From NCBI RefSeq assembly GCF_009759665.1, contig NZ_WQNE01000026.1, positions 63,686-127,685 of the forward strand: a stretch of DNA of 64,000 bases, read 5' to 3'. The notes below the pieces were generated by a model. That model was not told the DNA's origin and did no database searches. It worked only from the letters and a program-made list of their open reading frames with translations. Made by a program: the position numbers and the translations under genes. The DNA is from Bradyrhizobium cajani (GTDB lineage: Bacteria > Pseudomonadota > Alphaproteobacteria > Rhizobiales > Xanthobacteraceae). Of the stretch, positions 53,126 to 61,909 are shown one piece after another. Every line of letters begins with the position of its first letter. The first letter of the stretch is position 1.

Positions 53126-53217
53126 GGCGACTATAAAGCAACGGGCTGCCATGCGTTCCCGCAAGCGCGCGCATTCTGCGCAGCCACGCCTTATACGAAG
53201 CGCCCGCCAGGAATCCT

Positions 53218-53475
53218 TCAGTGCGCGGTGAACGGCGGCCGCGGGTCGGGTGCGATGTCGAAGGCGCCGAGATGGTATTCCTCGACGACGAACTCGTCCG
53301 GAGCGGAATGTTGCGCAAGGAGCGTGAAAGCGGCCTGCGGGTATTGCTTCCAGATATCGAGATCGCCGGCGGTGATGGTGAGCCAGCCGAATGTGTACAT
53401 GTAGCGTCCGGGCTCGGTGACCCGGCCGACCTTGTCCCAAGTGACTTTATCAACCGTGATCTTGTCGACTGCCAT
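53218..53475 (-). CDS. conserved hypothetical protein (85 aa)
   Basis: Soluble 85-aa protein beginning MAVDKITVDKVTWDKVGRV and containing the phrase TEPGRYMYTFGWLTITAGDL, then IWKQYPQAAFTLL. It has no signal peptide or TM segment. ATG 53475 sits after a CGGGGGACCG stretch, a modest ribosome-binding site. Its mixed beta/alpha composition looks like a real protein, but I cannot assign a family. Confidence 0.65.
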   Translation of the reverse strand: MAVDKITVDKVTWDKVGRVTEPGRYMYTFGWLTITAGDLDIWKQYPQAAFTLLAQHSAPDEFVVEEYHLGAFDIAPDPRPPFTAH

Positions 53476-53610
53476 TCGGTCCCCCGATCGCAAGTCTGCA
53501 AATGAAGTCCGGCACGAGGCACAGACCCTCAAAAGCTGATCCCGCAATGGGGCCGCGATAGGGCAGCGGTACGGGGGAAAACGGCCGGAGCGCGGCCGTT
53601 CCCCGCCGGT

Positions 53611-54618
53611 TCAGCGCACCGTCGAGGCGGCCTGCGCTTCGGACGCTCGCTCCAGCTGACGGTGCGAGGCGTGGAAGACGTCGTGGACGAGGCCGATCTT
53701 TTCCAGGCCCAGGATGATCAGGCCGTTGAGATCGATCTCCCACCAGGCATGCGAGATATAGGCGTCCCGCGGGAAGCGGTGATGGTTGTTGTGCAGGCCC
53801 TCGCCGAAGGTGAGGATCGTGGTCACGAACTCGTTGGTCGAGGCGTCGTCGACCTCGAAGCGGCGGTAGCCGTAGGCGTGGCAGACCGAGCCGGTGAGCT
53901 GACTGGTAAGGATCAGCAGATAGCCGCGGAGCAAGCCGGAGAACAGCACGCAGCCGATCATGGTGTGAACGCCGCCGAAAACGTAGCCGATCACGCCGGG
54001 GATGAAGATTGCCGACATCCCGTACCAGACCCAGCGCGTGCGCACGAAGAACATCGCGATGGGATCGGCGAGGATGTCCTTGGCGTAATATTCGTTGTCG
54101 GTGGTGGCCTGGTCGAACACCCAGCTGCCCTGGGCGTGCAGGAAACCCTTGAACGCGCTGACGTAGCGATTGCCAAAACCGTCGAATTGCGGGCTGTGGG
54201 GATCGCCGACATCGTCAGCGTAGAGATGATGGCGGCGGTGGTTGGCGACCCATTTGGCGATCGAGCCCTGGATCGCCATCTGGGCGATGGCGCAGAAGAA
54301 GACGCGCATGATGGGGCCGGTGCGGAAGCTGCGATGCACGAACAGGCGGTGCATGCCGGCGCCGATGCCGAACGTGGTCAGCGCGAACATCCAGGCGAAC
54401 GTGAACAACTCGACCTTGCCGACACCTTGCGTGATGGCCCAGACGATGCCCGCGATGGCGCCGATATAGAGAATGCCGAGGAGGAGATAGCTCTCGCGCA
54501 GCTTGGCTTGAACCAGCGGTCCCTCGGTGACGACGCCGGGCGGAAGCTGCGGTTTTGCCGCGGGGATCGTGCTCTTGGCGATCTCTGCCGGGGTGAGCTC
54601 GGCATCAGCGATGGACAT
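53611..54618 (-). CDS. acyl-CoA/acyl-ACP delta-9-type fatty acid desaturase
   Basis: Membrane di-iron desaturase of 335 aa. The three histidine boxes are clear: HRLFVHRSF (H-x4-H) near residue 95, HRRHH near 130, and HNNHHRFP near 270. Four TM helices are arranged as in stearoyl-CoA desaturases. It adjusts membrane fluidity or makes unsaturated fatty acids with an external electron donor not encoded here. ATG 54618 was chosen; an in-frame ATG at 54633 would add five residues. Confidence 0.93.
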   Translation of the reverse strand: MSIADAELTPAEIAKSTIPAAKPQLPPGVVTEGPLVQAKLRESYLLLGILYIGAIAGIVWAITQGVGKVELFTFAWMFALTTFGIGAGMHRLFVHRSFRTGPIMRVFFCAIAQMAIQGSIAKWVANHRRHHLYADDVGDPHSPQFDGFGNRYVSAFKGFLHAQGSWVFDQATTDNEYYAKDILADPIAMFFVRTRWVWYGMSAIFIPGVIGYVFGGVHTMIGCVLFSGLLRGYLLILTSQLTGSVCHAYGYRRFEVDDASTNEFVTTILTFGEGLHNNHHRFPRDAYISHAWWEIDLNGLIILGLEKIGLVHDVFHASHRQLERASEAQAASTVR

Positions 54619-54742
54619 TCCAGGGCTTCCCATACTCAAGGAGCCCGCAGTGATTGCGGACGTATTGGGGCACACCCTATCGCGCAGGAACCGCGACCTC
54701 CAGCATTTAGTTAAAAATGAGTTAAAATCGATCCGGCCGGGA

Positions 54743-55369
54743 TCAGGCCGATTGTAACGCGGCCGAGCGCACGATGAGGCGGACGAGATCGTCCCGCTGC
54801 TGCTTTTCGGCGAATTTGATCGCAAAGCCATTGTGGAATTTGCGGATGACGCGCCCGACGCAGGCGCCGACCGCAAGCGGCGTTCCGACCGGTGGGTCGT
54901 ACTCCGAGGATACCGCCACGCCGGCTGTGGAGACGTCGATGACGAAGCAGGGATGGCTGCTGCCATCGGCGAGGGTCAGGAACGTGTGCGAGGCTTGCGG
55001 AACGAAGCGTGCGTCACGCCGCAGATCCTGGACGCTGGCGTCCTTCTGCTTCTTCTCTAGCCAGGTCAGCTTTTCCGACATCCAGGCGCGCCGCGCCCGC
55101 GTCATGTCGAGTTCCATCAGGAAGCCCGCCTTCAACGTCGCGCTGATCGTGCACTGGAATTCGCCGAAATCCTCGAAATAGGAGGTCACGCGCTCACCGA
55201 TCTTGCCGACGACCGGAACGTCCACGATCATCCGGAAGGGCGAGACGCGCTTGGTGCGGCAGGCGAAGGTGCGCAGCTTGCCCTCACAATCGTACCAGCG
55301 AGGCAGCGAGTAGCTGCCGGTCACGGCAACTTCCACTGCACGCTGCCGGAGGAACTCTGCAACAGACAT
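54743..55369 (-). CDS. PilZ domain protein
   Basis: This 208-aa protein has a C-terminal PilZ domain (about 120-205) with the c-di-GMP-contact motif VIDVSTAGVAV (D-x-S-x2-G) and an RRDAR-like arginine motif before it. The N-terminal part (20-110) resembles a second, degenerate PilZ-like barrel (RTKRVSPFRMIVDVPVVGKIG). It probably reads c-di-GMP to control motility or surface traits. It stands alone upstream of the desaturase on the same strand. Confidence 0.85.
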   Translation of the reverse strand: MSVAEFLRQRAVEVAVTGSYSLPRWYDCEGKLRTFACRTKRVSPFRMIVDVPVVGKIGERVTSYFEDFGEFQCTISATLKAGFLMELDMTRARRAWMSEKLTWLEKKQKDASVQDLRRDARFVPQASHTFLTLADGSSHPCFVIDVSTAGVAVSSEYDPPVGTPLAVGACVGRVIRKFHNGFAIKFAEKQQRDDLVRLIVRSAALQSA

Positions 55370-55547
55370 GAACGCCAATCGGGGGGTGGGATGATTTCCG
55401 TAAATCCACGGTAGCGGTCAAATTCTAAGCAAATGATACCGGCACTCATGAGTAGGGGTAAATTTCCGGTAAATGCGCAGGTCGGTGGTGCCCCGTTTTC
55501 GAGGCGCGCAATCTCACAACATCGTCATCGCGACGTGCGCGGTGCGC

Positions 55548-56240
55548 TCAGAGAGAGCCGAGCAGAACGAGACAGGCCAGCACGGCCACGGCAGCGACGA
55601 GTTTGATCGTCGAGCACGTCAAACTTTCCGCAGATATCTCGAGTCCGAGCCACGGCAATGCGCGCCGCATCGCGAGCGCCGCGAATGCTTCGACGATCGC
55701 GAGCGCAAGAGCGATGCCGGCGATGAAGGACCATGATGCGTCCGGAGGAATCCATGTCGCGAGCCAGGCTGGGACGGATGGCCTTAATGACGCGAGCAGC
55801 GCGAACCATGCGAACAGGGGTACGAAGCCTTTGACGAGGTCGGGTCCGATCGTATCGCGGTCGAACCGGATCCCGATCTTTCCGAATGCGAGCTCGATGC
55901 GCTCGCCATCGATGAAGAGAAAGGCGCCGAGATAGAGCGGGATGGGAGACTGGAAGAGCAGGGCGACGACGCCGAACAGAACGACGTGGCCGAGGAAATC
56001 ACTGAGGATGTCTTTGCCGCTCTTGTCCGATGGCTGTGGCGCGGCCGGGCTCGTCGCGGCCTGGGGCTGCGGGAGCGACCTGGCGCGCGCCATGTGCTCG
56101 AGCATACTGGCGCGCCGCTCCGGGGCGTACGGCCTCGCACGGTGCATCCATGGCGGAGGCGCCGGCGAAGCGACGCCGGGCTGGCCTTCCGAGGGGGATT
56201 TGCGCTGCTCCATGGGTCCGCACCGGTTCCGATCCGACAT
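55548..56240 (-). CDS. membrane protein with proline-rich N-terminus
   Basis: This 230-aa hypothetical protein has a disordered, Pro/Ala-rich N-terminal third and then a membrane domain of about five helices: FLGHVVLFGVVALLFQSPI, GFVPLFAWFALLASL, SFIAGIALALAIVEAFAALA and a last one near residue 220. ATG 56240 was selected; longer upstream frames are arginine-rich. No family is recognised. It is divergent from the FBP aldolase/phosphatase gene, and their 5' regions are adjacent. Confidence 0.65.
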   Translation of the reverse strand: MSDRNRCGPMEQRKSPSEGQPGVASPAPPPWMHRARPYAPERRASMLEHMARARSLPQPQAATSPAAPQPSDKSGKDILSDFLGHVVLFGVVALLFQSPIPLYLGAFLFIDGERIELAFGKIGIRFDRDTIGPDLVKGFVPLFAWFALLASLRPSVPAWLATWIPPDASWSFIAGIALALAIVEAFAALAMRRALPWLGLEISAESLTCSTIKLVAAVAVLACLVLLGSL

Positions 56241-56453
56241 TGGTCGGGGGGCGGGGGCAGGGAGGTTCACGGGGTCAGGGCGGATTTCGCTGCACCCTGC
56301 AGCAAAGGGGCAGGTCCGTTCACTGAGAACTATCAACCCAAGGCTGGAACCTATCGCAACATCAGAGAGTTCTTGCCGCGAATGAGCAGCGCCGCCGCCC
56401 CGGCGCAGCAAGCGCCGAGGCCGAGGCGCGTGCTTGCGCGGGGAGGAACGCTC

Positions 56454-57599
56454 ATGAGACTCAATCTTTCGGTCATCAAAGCTGACGTTGGCTCCGTTGG
56501 AGGGCATACAAAACCGTCTTCACGCATGATGGCGGCTGTCGAAGTCGAAGTCGGGAAGGCGATCGCCTCTGGTCTTTTGATCGACGGCTTCATCTGCCAC
56601 ACCGGCGACGACATCGCGATCATCATGACGCACACGAGGGGCGAAGGCAGCTCCGAGATCCATCAATTCGCCTGGAAGACGTTTCTCGCGGCGACTTCGG
56701 TTGCGAAGACTTCCGGTCTCTACGGTGCCGGTCAGGATCTTCTCGCAGACGCACCTTCCGGAAACATCCGCGGTGCCGGCCCGGGTGTCGCCGAACTCAG
56801 CTTCGAGCACAGCCTATCGGGCCTGAGGCCCGCGGAGTCGTTCATGGTGTTCGCCGCCGACAAGTGCGGCCCCGGCGCCTACAACCTGCCGCTTTACCTT
56901 GCCTTTGCTGATCCAATGTATTGCGCCGGACTGATGCTGCCCCCGATGATCAAGGGATTCCGTTTCCATATCATCGACATGGACAACACTGTTGGTGACA
57001 GCGTGATCGAACTCGACGCGCCCGCGGACAACTATCACATTGCCGCGCTGCTCCGCGACAACGAGCGCTTTGGCGTTGATCGCATCGTTTCTCGAACAAA
57101 TGGCGAGGTCGCCGCCGCTGTGTCAGCGCAGCGTCTTCACGCGATCGCAGGCAAGTACACCGGCAAGGATGATCCGGTCGCGATTATCAGGAACCAGGGA
57201 ATTTTCCCCGCGCCCGAGGAAATCGTCTCGCCCTTCGCCAAGGCGCACTTCGTGGGTGGCGATGCACGCGGCTCGCACGTGATGCCGCTGATGCCGGTGC
57301 CGCTCAATACACCGGTGACTGGCATGTACTGTCTGCCGATCGTTTCCTGCGCCGGCTTTTCGGTGGACAAGGATGGCCGCTTTGCCGAGTCCTATACCGA
57401 TTTCTTCGACAACTTGGCGTGGGACGAGGTGCGCCGCTGCGCACAACGCAAAGCGATCGAGATGCGCAGCCAGGGTTGGTCGGGCGCTGCGATGCTGCCG
57501 TATTCCGAGCTGGAGTATGGCGGCTTCCGCGACACCGTGTCCGCTCTGCTGAAGCGCTTTCGGTTGCGAGAGGAGCGCAAGCCTGAAGCGGCCGAATAG
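56454..57599 (+). CDS. archaeal-type bifunctional fructose-1,6-bisphosphate aldolase/phosphatase
   Basis: This 381-aa protein starts MRLNLSVIKADVGSVGGHTK, the conserved N-terminus of the FBPA/P (class V FBPase) family, which makes F6P from triose phosphates in one enzyme. Other family features are LSVIKAD, DKCGPGAYNLPLYLAFADP, DMDNTVGD and VGGDARGSHVMPLMPVPLN. A YTGK element (Tyr235, Lys238) matches the position expected of the archaeal aldolase Tyr/Lys pair. A strong GGGAGGA ribosome-binding site precedes it. A PFK gene follows 51 bp later, forming a sugar-phosphate pair. The family is uncommon in Proteobacteria and suggests transfer. Confidence 0.93.
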   Translation: MRLNLSVIKADVGSVGGHTKPSSRMMAAVEVEVGKAIASGLLIDGFICHTGDDIAIIMTHTRGEGSSEIHQFAWKTFLAATSVAKTSGLYGAGQDLLADAPSGNIRGAGPGVAELSFEHSLSGLRPAESFMVFAADKCGPGAYNLPLYLAFADPMYCAGLMLPPMIKGFRFHIIDMDNTVGDSVIELDAPADNYHIAALLRDNERFGVDRIVSRTNGEVAAAVSAQRLHAIAGKYTGKDDPVAIIRNQGIFPAPEEIVSPFAKAHFVGGDARGSHVMPLMPVPLNTPVTGMYCLPIVSCAGFSVDKDGRFAESYTDFFDNLAWDEVRRCAQRKAIEMRSQGWSGAAMLPYSELEYGGFRDTVSALLKRFRLREERKPEAAE

Positions 57600-57650
57600 A
57601 GAGCGTGGGACACGGGCGCTATTGCGACATGCTGGTACCGGGAGGTGGGC

Positions 57651-58838
57651 GTGGCGAGAAAACGCATCGGTATTCTCACGGGCGGCGGCGACGTCCCCGG
57701 CCTCAATGCCATCATCAAGACCGTGACTTATCGCGGCAGCGAGGACGACATCGAAGTCGTAGGGCTCCGCCGCGGTTGGGAGGCCCTCACGCATCTGAAC
57801 CTCGACGACCCCGCCAGCAAATCCCACTACCTCATTCCGCTCAATCGCGAAAATACGCGCATCATCGATCGACGCGGCGGGACCGTGCTGCACTCGAGCC
57901 GCACCAATCCCTCAAAAATGAAAAAGCTGCCCGATCATCTCGTCGGCCAAGACCCTCCGGTCTCGGAGAGTGCCAAGGGCGGTATTTCAACCAAGACCTG
58001 GGACCTCACCGGCCAGGTACTGGCGAACCTCTCCGGGCTCGGCATCGATCACCTGATCGCCATCGGCGGTGACGACACGCTCAGCTACGCGGACAAGCTC
58101 AACGGACTCGGCGTCAAGATCATCGCCATCCCGAAGACGATGGACAACGATGTCCGCAATACCGAGTACTGCATCGGCTTCTCGACCGCGATCACCCGCG
58201 CCAGCGACGCCATCCAGCGGCAGCGCACCACTATCGGCTCACACGAGCGAGTTGGCATTTTCCGCATCTTTGGCCGCGATGCCGGATTTACGGCACTCTA
58301 TACCGCATACGCAACTTCGATCCGATGCGTGATACCGGAGTACAAGGTCAATCTTGATAAGCTGATCGAGTTGCTGTGCGAGGAAAAGCGCGCCAACCCA
58401 AGCAACTACGCGCTGATCGTGCTCAGCGAAGGCGCCGAGTGGGAGGGCTACAAGATGCAGGAGTACGGCGAACCTGACGCCTACGGCCACCGCAAAAGGA
58501 CGAGCGTGGCCGAAGCGCTTGCCGACGAGATCAAGCAGCGCGCCGGCGAGGAGACCATCGTCTCTGATCTCACCTACGATCTGCGGTCGGGCGATCCTGA
58601 CTTCATCGACAAGCTCGTCGCCCTGACTTTCGGTAACATGGCCTACGATGCGATCCTGGAAGGCAAGACCGGCCTTATGTCGGCGCTGGTCGAGGGACGC
58701 TACGACCTGGTGCCTATCCCTGATGCCAGGCTCGGGCCGCGCGTATTGGACGTCGCCAGCACATACAACACCGAGCGCTACCGCCCGCTCTATTCCAACA
58801 AGCGGGGCCTGCCGATCTTCCTCAACCGCGCGTCTTAA
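57651..58838 (+). CDS. 6-phosphofructokinase, diphosphate-dependent type
   Basis: Phosphofructokinase of 395 aa with the active-site motif GGGDVPGLN near residue 14. Two residues diagnostic of the PPi-using branch are present: GGDD (residues 139-142; ATP enzymes have GGDG) and PKTMDND (161-167; ATP enzymes usually have GTIDND). It therefore probably interconverts F6P and F1,6BP reversibly with PPi/Pi. The GTG 57651 start lies 5 bases after GGGAGG. It pairs with the FBP aldolase/phosphatase; rhizobia normally lack PFK, so this would give an unusual upper-glycolysis step. Confidence 0.9.
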   Translation: MARKRIGILTGGGDVPGLNAIIKTVTYRGSEDDIEVVGLRRGWEALTHLNLDDPASKSHYLIPLNRENTRIIDRRGGTVLHSSRTNPSKMKKLPDHLVGQDPPVSESAKGGISTKTWDLTGQVLANLSGLGIDHLIAIGGDDTLSYADKLNGLGVKIIAIPKTMDNDVRNTEYCIGFSTAITRASDAIQRQRTTIGSHERVGIFRIFGRDAGFTALYTAYATSIRCVIPEYKVNLDKLIELLCEEKRANPSNYALIVLSEGAEWEGYKMQEYGEPDAYGHRKRTSVAEALADEIKQRAGEETIVSDLTYDLRSGDPDFIDKLVALTFGNMAYDAILEGKTGLMSALVEGRYDLVPIPDARLGPRVLDVASTYNTERYRPLYSNKRGLPIFLNRAS

Positions 58839-58865
58839 GGACACTGGTTTGCCAATCGCGCGAAG

Positions 58866-58912
58866 AACGAAGCCAAATCAAAGATGTCTTGGGAATTTGG
58901 CGCTCCCTAGCG
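58866..58912. repeat. direct repeat of the tRNA-Glu 3' end (att-like site, distal copy)
   Basis: These 47 bp match 61275-61322 except for one base insertion and two substitutions. The shared sequence spans AAATCAAAGATGTCTTGGGAA and TTGGCGCTCCCTAGCG (each listed separately). The second part is the complement of the last 12 bases of tRNA-Glu plus CCA. The pair brackets 2.4 kb, as left by site-specific integration at a tRNA gene. Confidence 0.85.
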
Positions 58913-59099
58913 AAGGGCGGGATGCGAACGAGATCAACGGGTTTGCCACCTTTCCGAAGCCAATTTCGCGCAGTGATGCAGATAGCCTATTTCGGCTATT
59001 GGCAAACTGAACTTCAGCACGACGGCAGGGCGGGTCCCCAAAACGCCACGCTTATTGAGCTTGACCACGGGGCTTCCACGTGGGGGGCTGAGGCTCAGC

Positions 59100-60296
59100 T
59101 CACGCCTCGAAAACCAAGCGAGTCCCCGTGTACGAACGTAAGAGTTTTGTCGGCATCGCGGCGCGAGCGGCCTCGTAAAAGGGTTCGCCCGTACAATGCA
59201 GTGGAACCACGTAAGTGGGATCCACCTCCTGCAGTGCCTTGACCGTGTCTCGAACGTACTCCTCTGGATAGGGCGCGAGATGAAAGCCCCCGATCACCGC
59301 ATGAATCTTTTCCATGCTGGAGGCGGCTTGAGCTTGCCTGATCGCGTTGACCACGCCGCGATGGCTGCAGGAGGTTAGGATGATGAGCCCGCGTCCTTTC
59401 AGATTGAAGACCGTGGCAATCTCGTGCTGAAATTGATCCGGCACGACGGGTGCGCTGCGTTCGGCCACGCTGAGGCGATCCGGATAACAGCCGACGCCTC
59501 GGTCGAAGCCTATGGTCATTGCGCTCGGGGATAGCACCTTCTCGAAGCTCCTTTGGCTGATCTGGCCCGTGACAACAGCGTGATCGGCAACGAGAGTGGG
59601 TCCTTCCGCATAGGTCACGGCGACATCGGCCTCCTCGAGTGCCTTGCGGTCGATGACGCCGAAGCTGCCCCGCACCGGAGGGGCAGTCCACTCGCGCGCG
59701 CAGAAGCATCCTTCTCCGCCGACAAACAACGGCAGTTTCGGTTTCAGCTTGCCACTGTGGGCCTGCAAGAAGCCGGCGAGACCGCCAAAGTGGTCCTGGT
59801 GCCCGTGGCTAAGCACAAGCGCGTCGATAGCCGCGGGATCGATGCCCAGCAGAGTCGCATTGTTGAGAAGTGCTTCCGGCGTGAACCCGAAGTCAACGAG
59901 GATGTTGCGCGCCTCATTACCTCGTCGCGACTCGACCTGCATCGCAAGTCCGAATTCGCTGACCAACGTTCTGCGCGGCGGCTTATCGCCGAGACCCCAG
60001 CCAAAGTGCTGGACATCGAGGTTAGGCAGTTTTCTGCTCGGAGCGACGGCAAATTGATAGCTATCGATCACTATCCGAACTGCCACGCGATCAAGCTCAG
60101 GCAACGGTCCGGTAACGGCCTCGGCCCTCACAGGCTTCGAGCCAGCGAGGAGAGTCGCAAGCATCGCACTTAGGAGACTAGCGCCTCCGCCGCAGACGAA
60201 TTCTCGGCGCCCAACCTCATCGCAATAAAACGGCCGACGAGTAACTGGGCCTGCTTGTGACGGAGAAATCGACGCTGACGTATGTTCCAAAGCCAT
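59100..60296 (-). CDS. exported MBL-fold hydrolase, DHPPP-synthase-like
   Basis: This 398-aa metallo-beta-lactamase-fold protein has motif LSHGHQDHFGG near residue 160, then LTSCSHRGVVN and GGFHLAP. This arrangement is typical of the 7,8-dihydropterin-6-methyl-4-(beta-ribosyl)aminobenzene phosphate synthase group. Near residue 30 GRREFVCGGGASLL resembles a Tat motif followed by a hydrophobic stretch, so export is plausible. It lies inside the segment bounded by the tRNA-Glu repeats and was perhaps acquired with it. Substrate unknown. Confidence 0.83.
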   Translation of the reverse strand: MALEHTSASISPSQAGPVTRRPFYCDEVGRREFVCGGGASLLSAMLATLLAGSKPVRAEAVTGPLPELDRVAVRIVIDSYQFAVAPSRKLPNLDVQHFGWGLGDKPPRRTLVSEFGLAMQVESRRGNEARNILVDFGFTPEALLNNATLLGIDPAAIDALVLSHGHQDHFGGLAGFLQAHSGKLKPKLPLFVGGEGCFCAREWTAPPVRGSFGVIDRKALEEADVAVTYAEGPTLVADHAVVTGQISQRSFEKVLSPSAMTIGFDRGVGCYPDRLSVAERSAPVVPDQFQHEIATVFNLKGRGLIILTSCSHRGVVNAIRQAQAASSMEKIHAVIGGFHLAPYPEEYVRDTVKALQEVDPTYVVPLHCTGEPFYEAARAAMPTKLLRSYTGTRLVFEA

Positions 60297-60768
60297 TGCT
60301 ACCTCCCGTTGCTGCCGATAGCGAGGCCATACACAGAAGGCGCGGGACCGGACGGACGCATTTCGTGCCGGAGGGTCGGGCGTCTACGATATGTTCCTAT
60401 CAACTTGCTGCTGCGTCAAGAATAAGAACGCCGGTATGACTATCCGCACCATCTGATCTTGAGCAGACAATCGCGAGCGGGTTTCGGACGCTCGTTAGGC
60501 GATGTTCCGGGGACCCGGCACTTGTGACCTCTTCGGGGCCTGTCAGGCTTGCTGGATGGTGGGCTTCGCCATACCTATACCGCAACGGAGCAGAGAGGAA
60601 TTGGACGCGGCCACAGGCGGTTGCTCGCCCCCCAGGCGAGGCTCGGCGACACTTGGTGGAGCGGTCTGGGAGTCTGACGAGCAGCGCGAAGCAGAGGTGC
60701 CCGCACATCGATACAAGGCTCGTCTGCCGAGTCGGGGCCTCGCGCCGAGATCAGGCGGAGGTCAGTCC
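60297..60768. other. 472-bp intergenic region inside the repeat-bounded segment
   Basis: Between the divergent MBL gene and the small protein gene. No convincing gene, tRNA or repeat was found; open frames on both strands look random. Base composition is a little less GC-rich than most of the window, which fits foreign DNA. It should contain both promoters. Confidence 0.4.
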
Positions 60769-61125
60769 ATGGAGATCGAGCGCACCACATTCGGCACTAT
60801 CACGATTGACGGAAAGACGTATGAGCACGACGTGATCATCCGTCTGTCCGGCGAAGTGGCAAAGCGTAAGAAGAAGCTGTCGAAGAAGTACTACGGCACC
60901 TCGCATGTCCTCTCGAAGGACGAAGCGAAGTTCGTCTTCGAGAAGGGGTGCGAGCAGTTAATTCTTGGCTCCGGCCAGTACGGAAATGTGCATCTTTCGC
61001 CAGAAGCAGAGGCGTATTTTGCGAGCAAGGGCTGCAGGGTCCTGCTGCAGCCGACGCCCAAGGCGATTGATACGTTCAACAACTCGCATGCGCGGAAGAT
61101 CGGCCTTTTTCACGTTACGTGCTGA
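60769..61125 (+). CDS. Mth938-like domain protein
   Basis: This 118-aa soluble protein opens IERTTFGTITIDGKTYEHDV and continues with EAKFVFEKGCEQLILGSGQYG and ASKGCRVLLQPTPKAIDTFN (pieces of one fold). That matches the Mth938/DUF498 family found in archaea and bacteria and related to a mitochondrial complex I assembly factor. Function in bacteria is unknown. ATG 60769 follows GGCGGAGG. It lies inside the segment between tRNA-Glu repeats, with the MBL gene. Confidence 0.8.
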   Translation: MEIERTTFGTITIDGKTYEHDVIIRLSGEVAKRKKKLSKKYYGTSHVLSKDEAKFVFEKGCEQLILGSGQYGNVHLSPEAEAYFASKGCRVLLQPTPKAIDTFNNSHARKIGLFHVTC

Positions 61126-61274
61126 GTAGGGTCGGCCGAGACCGCGCTTGGGAGATGAGCAAGAGTTCGAGAGGGCATTGAGAGAATGTCTGCACTACGT
61201 GAGGCATGCTCCCAGAGCTTCAGTTATGTGATGGTGAGTTTCTCGTCAGGTTCCGCTTGCCAGATCAGCCAAAA

Positions 61275-61322
61275 AACGAAAACAAATCAAAGATGTCTTG
61301 GGAATTTTGGCGCTCCCTAGCG
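61275..61322. repeat. direct repeat at the tRNA-Glu 3' end (att-like site, proximal copy)
   Basis: These 48 bp run from just beyond the tRNA-Glu 3' end into its T-arm. They match 58866-58912. The tRNA gene itself is intact here, as expected when an integrating element restores its target. Confidence 0.85.
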
Positions 61323-61382
61323 GAATCGAACCGCTCTCTCCACCGTGAAAGGGTGGCGTCCTAACCGATAGACGAAGGGAGC
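61308..61382 (-). tRNA. tRNA-Glu (UUC)
   Basis: Read on the minus strand from 61382: acceptor GCTCCCT pairs with AGGGAGC, the D-arm contains GGTTAGGAC, and the anticodon stem CCACC/GGTGG encloses loop CTTTCAC with anticodon TTC. The T-loop is TTCGATT. The discriminator G is followed by an encoded CCA (61308-61310). The cloverleaf is complete, and the 3' end overlaps the proximal direct repeat. Confidence 0.97.
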
Positions 61383-61608
61383 AAACGCAGGGCCCCGCCG
61401 CTTTTCGCGGCACGGCCGCCGGCCGGCCGGACAGTGCCCGGCGGCTTGCAGCGGGCGAACGTATAGTGGCCTTTGGCCCGGCGGGCAAGCCGTTCGGGAC
61501 CGGTCTTTTGGGGGCGGTGGACAGCGCCGGCCCCGGGATTATCGGGGGCCGATTTCAACGGTTTCTTAGGGTGACATGAGATAGCGCTGGAACCGGAGAA
61601 GCTCAGCA

Positions 61609-61863
61609 ATGCCACCCCCCAAGAAGCGCGCAGACCGCAAGCTGCTGTCGCAGCACGCCTGGATCACGCTCGACGGCGGATTCGCCGCGCGGCATTGCCT
61701 GGTGCAGGACATCTCGGACTCGGGCGCGAAGATCACGCTGGACGAAGATGCGAGCCAGCTCCCGGGCGTGATCCGGATGGCCTTTGCGCGCGATGCGCGG
61801 ACGGGGCGGAGCTGCCAGGTGGTCTGGCGCCGCGGCAAGTCGGCCGGCGTCAAGTTCCTCTGA
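61609..61863 (+). CDS. small PilZ domain protein
   Basis: A single-domain, 84-aa PilZ protein. The arginine-containing KKRADRK N-terminus precedes WITLDGGFAARHCLVQDISD and SGAKITLDE, giving the D-x-S-x2-G motif, then VVWRRGKSAGVKFL, the usual last strand. It is probably a c-di-GMP or structural PilZ adaptor. Its first arginine motif is imperfect, so nucleotide binding is uncertain. It precedes a small exported protein gene on the same strand. Confidence 0.85.
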   Translation: MPPPKKRADRKLLSQHAWITLDGGFAARHCLVQDISDSGAKITLDEDASQLPGVIRMAFARDARTGRSCQVVWRRGKSAGVKFL

Positions 61864-61909
61864 CATCGGGCGGATGGCGCGCGGACCGCGCCCGGGCTAC
61901 AAGGCGGGC

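Noticed and set aside
52780..53136. 118-codon frame downstream of the PrsW gene
   Set aside because: No ribosome-binding site, no recognisable fold, Arg/Ala-rich; it overlaps the better-supported small membrane protein.
58866..58912. Second tRNA-Glu gene fragment as a functional tRNA
   Set aside because: Only the last 12 bases plus flank are repeated; no cloverleaf can form.
60502..60768. 89-residue N-terminal extension of the Mth938-like protein
   Set aside because: The extension has random composition, and a good ribosome-binding site sits just before ATG 60769.
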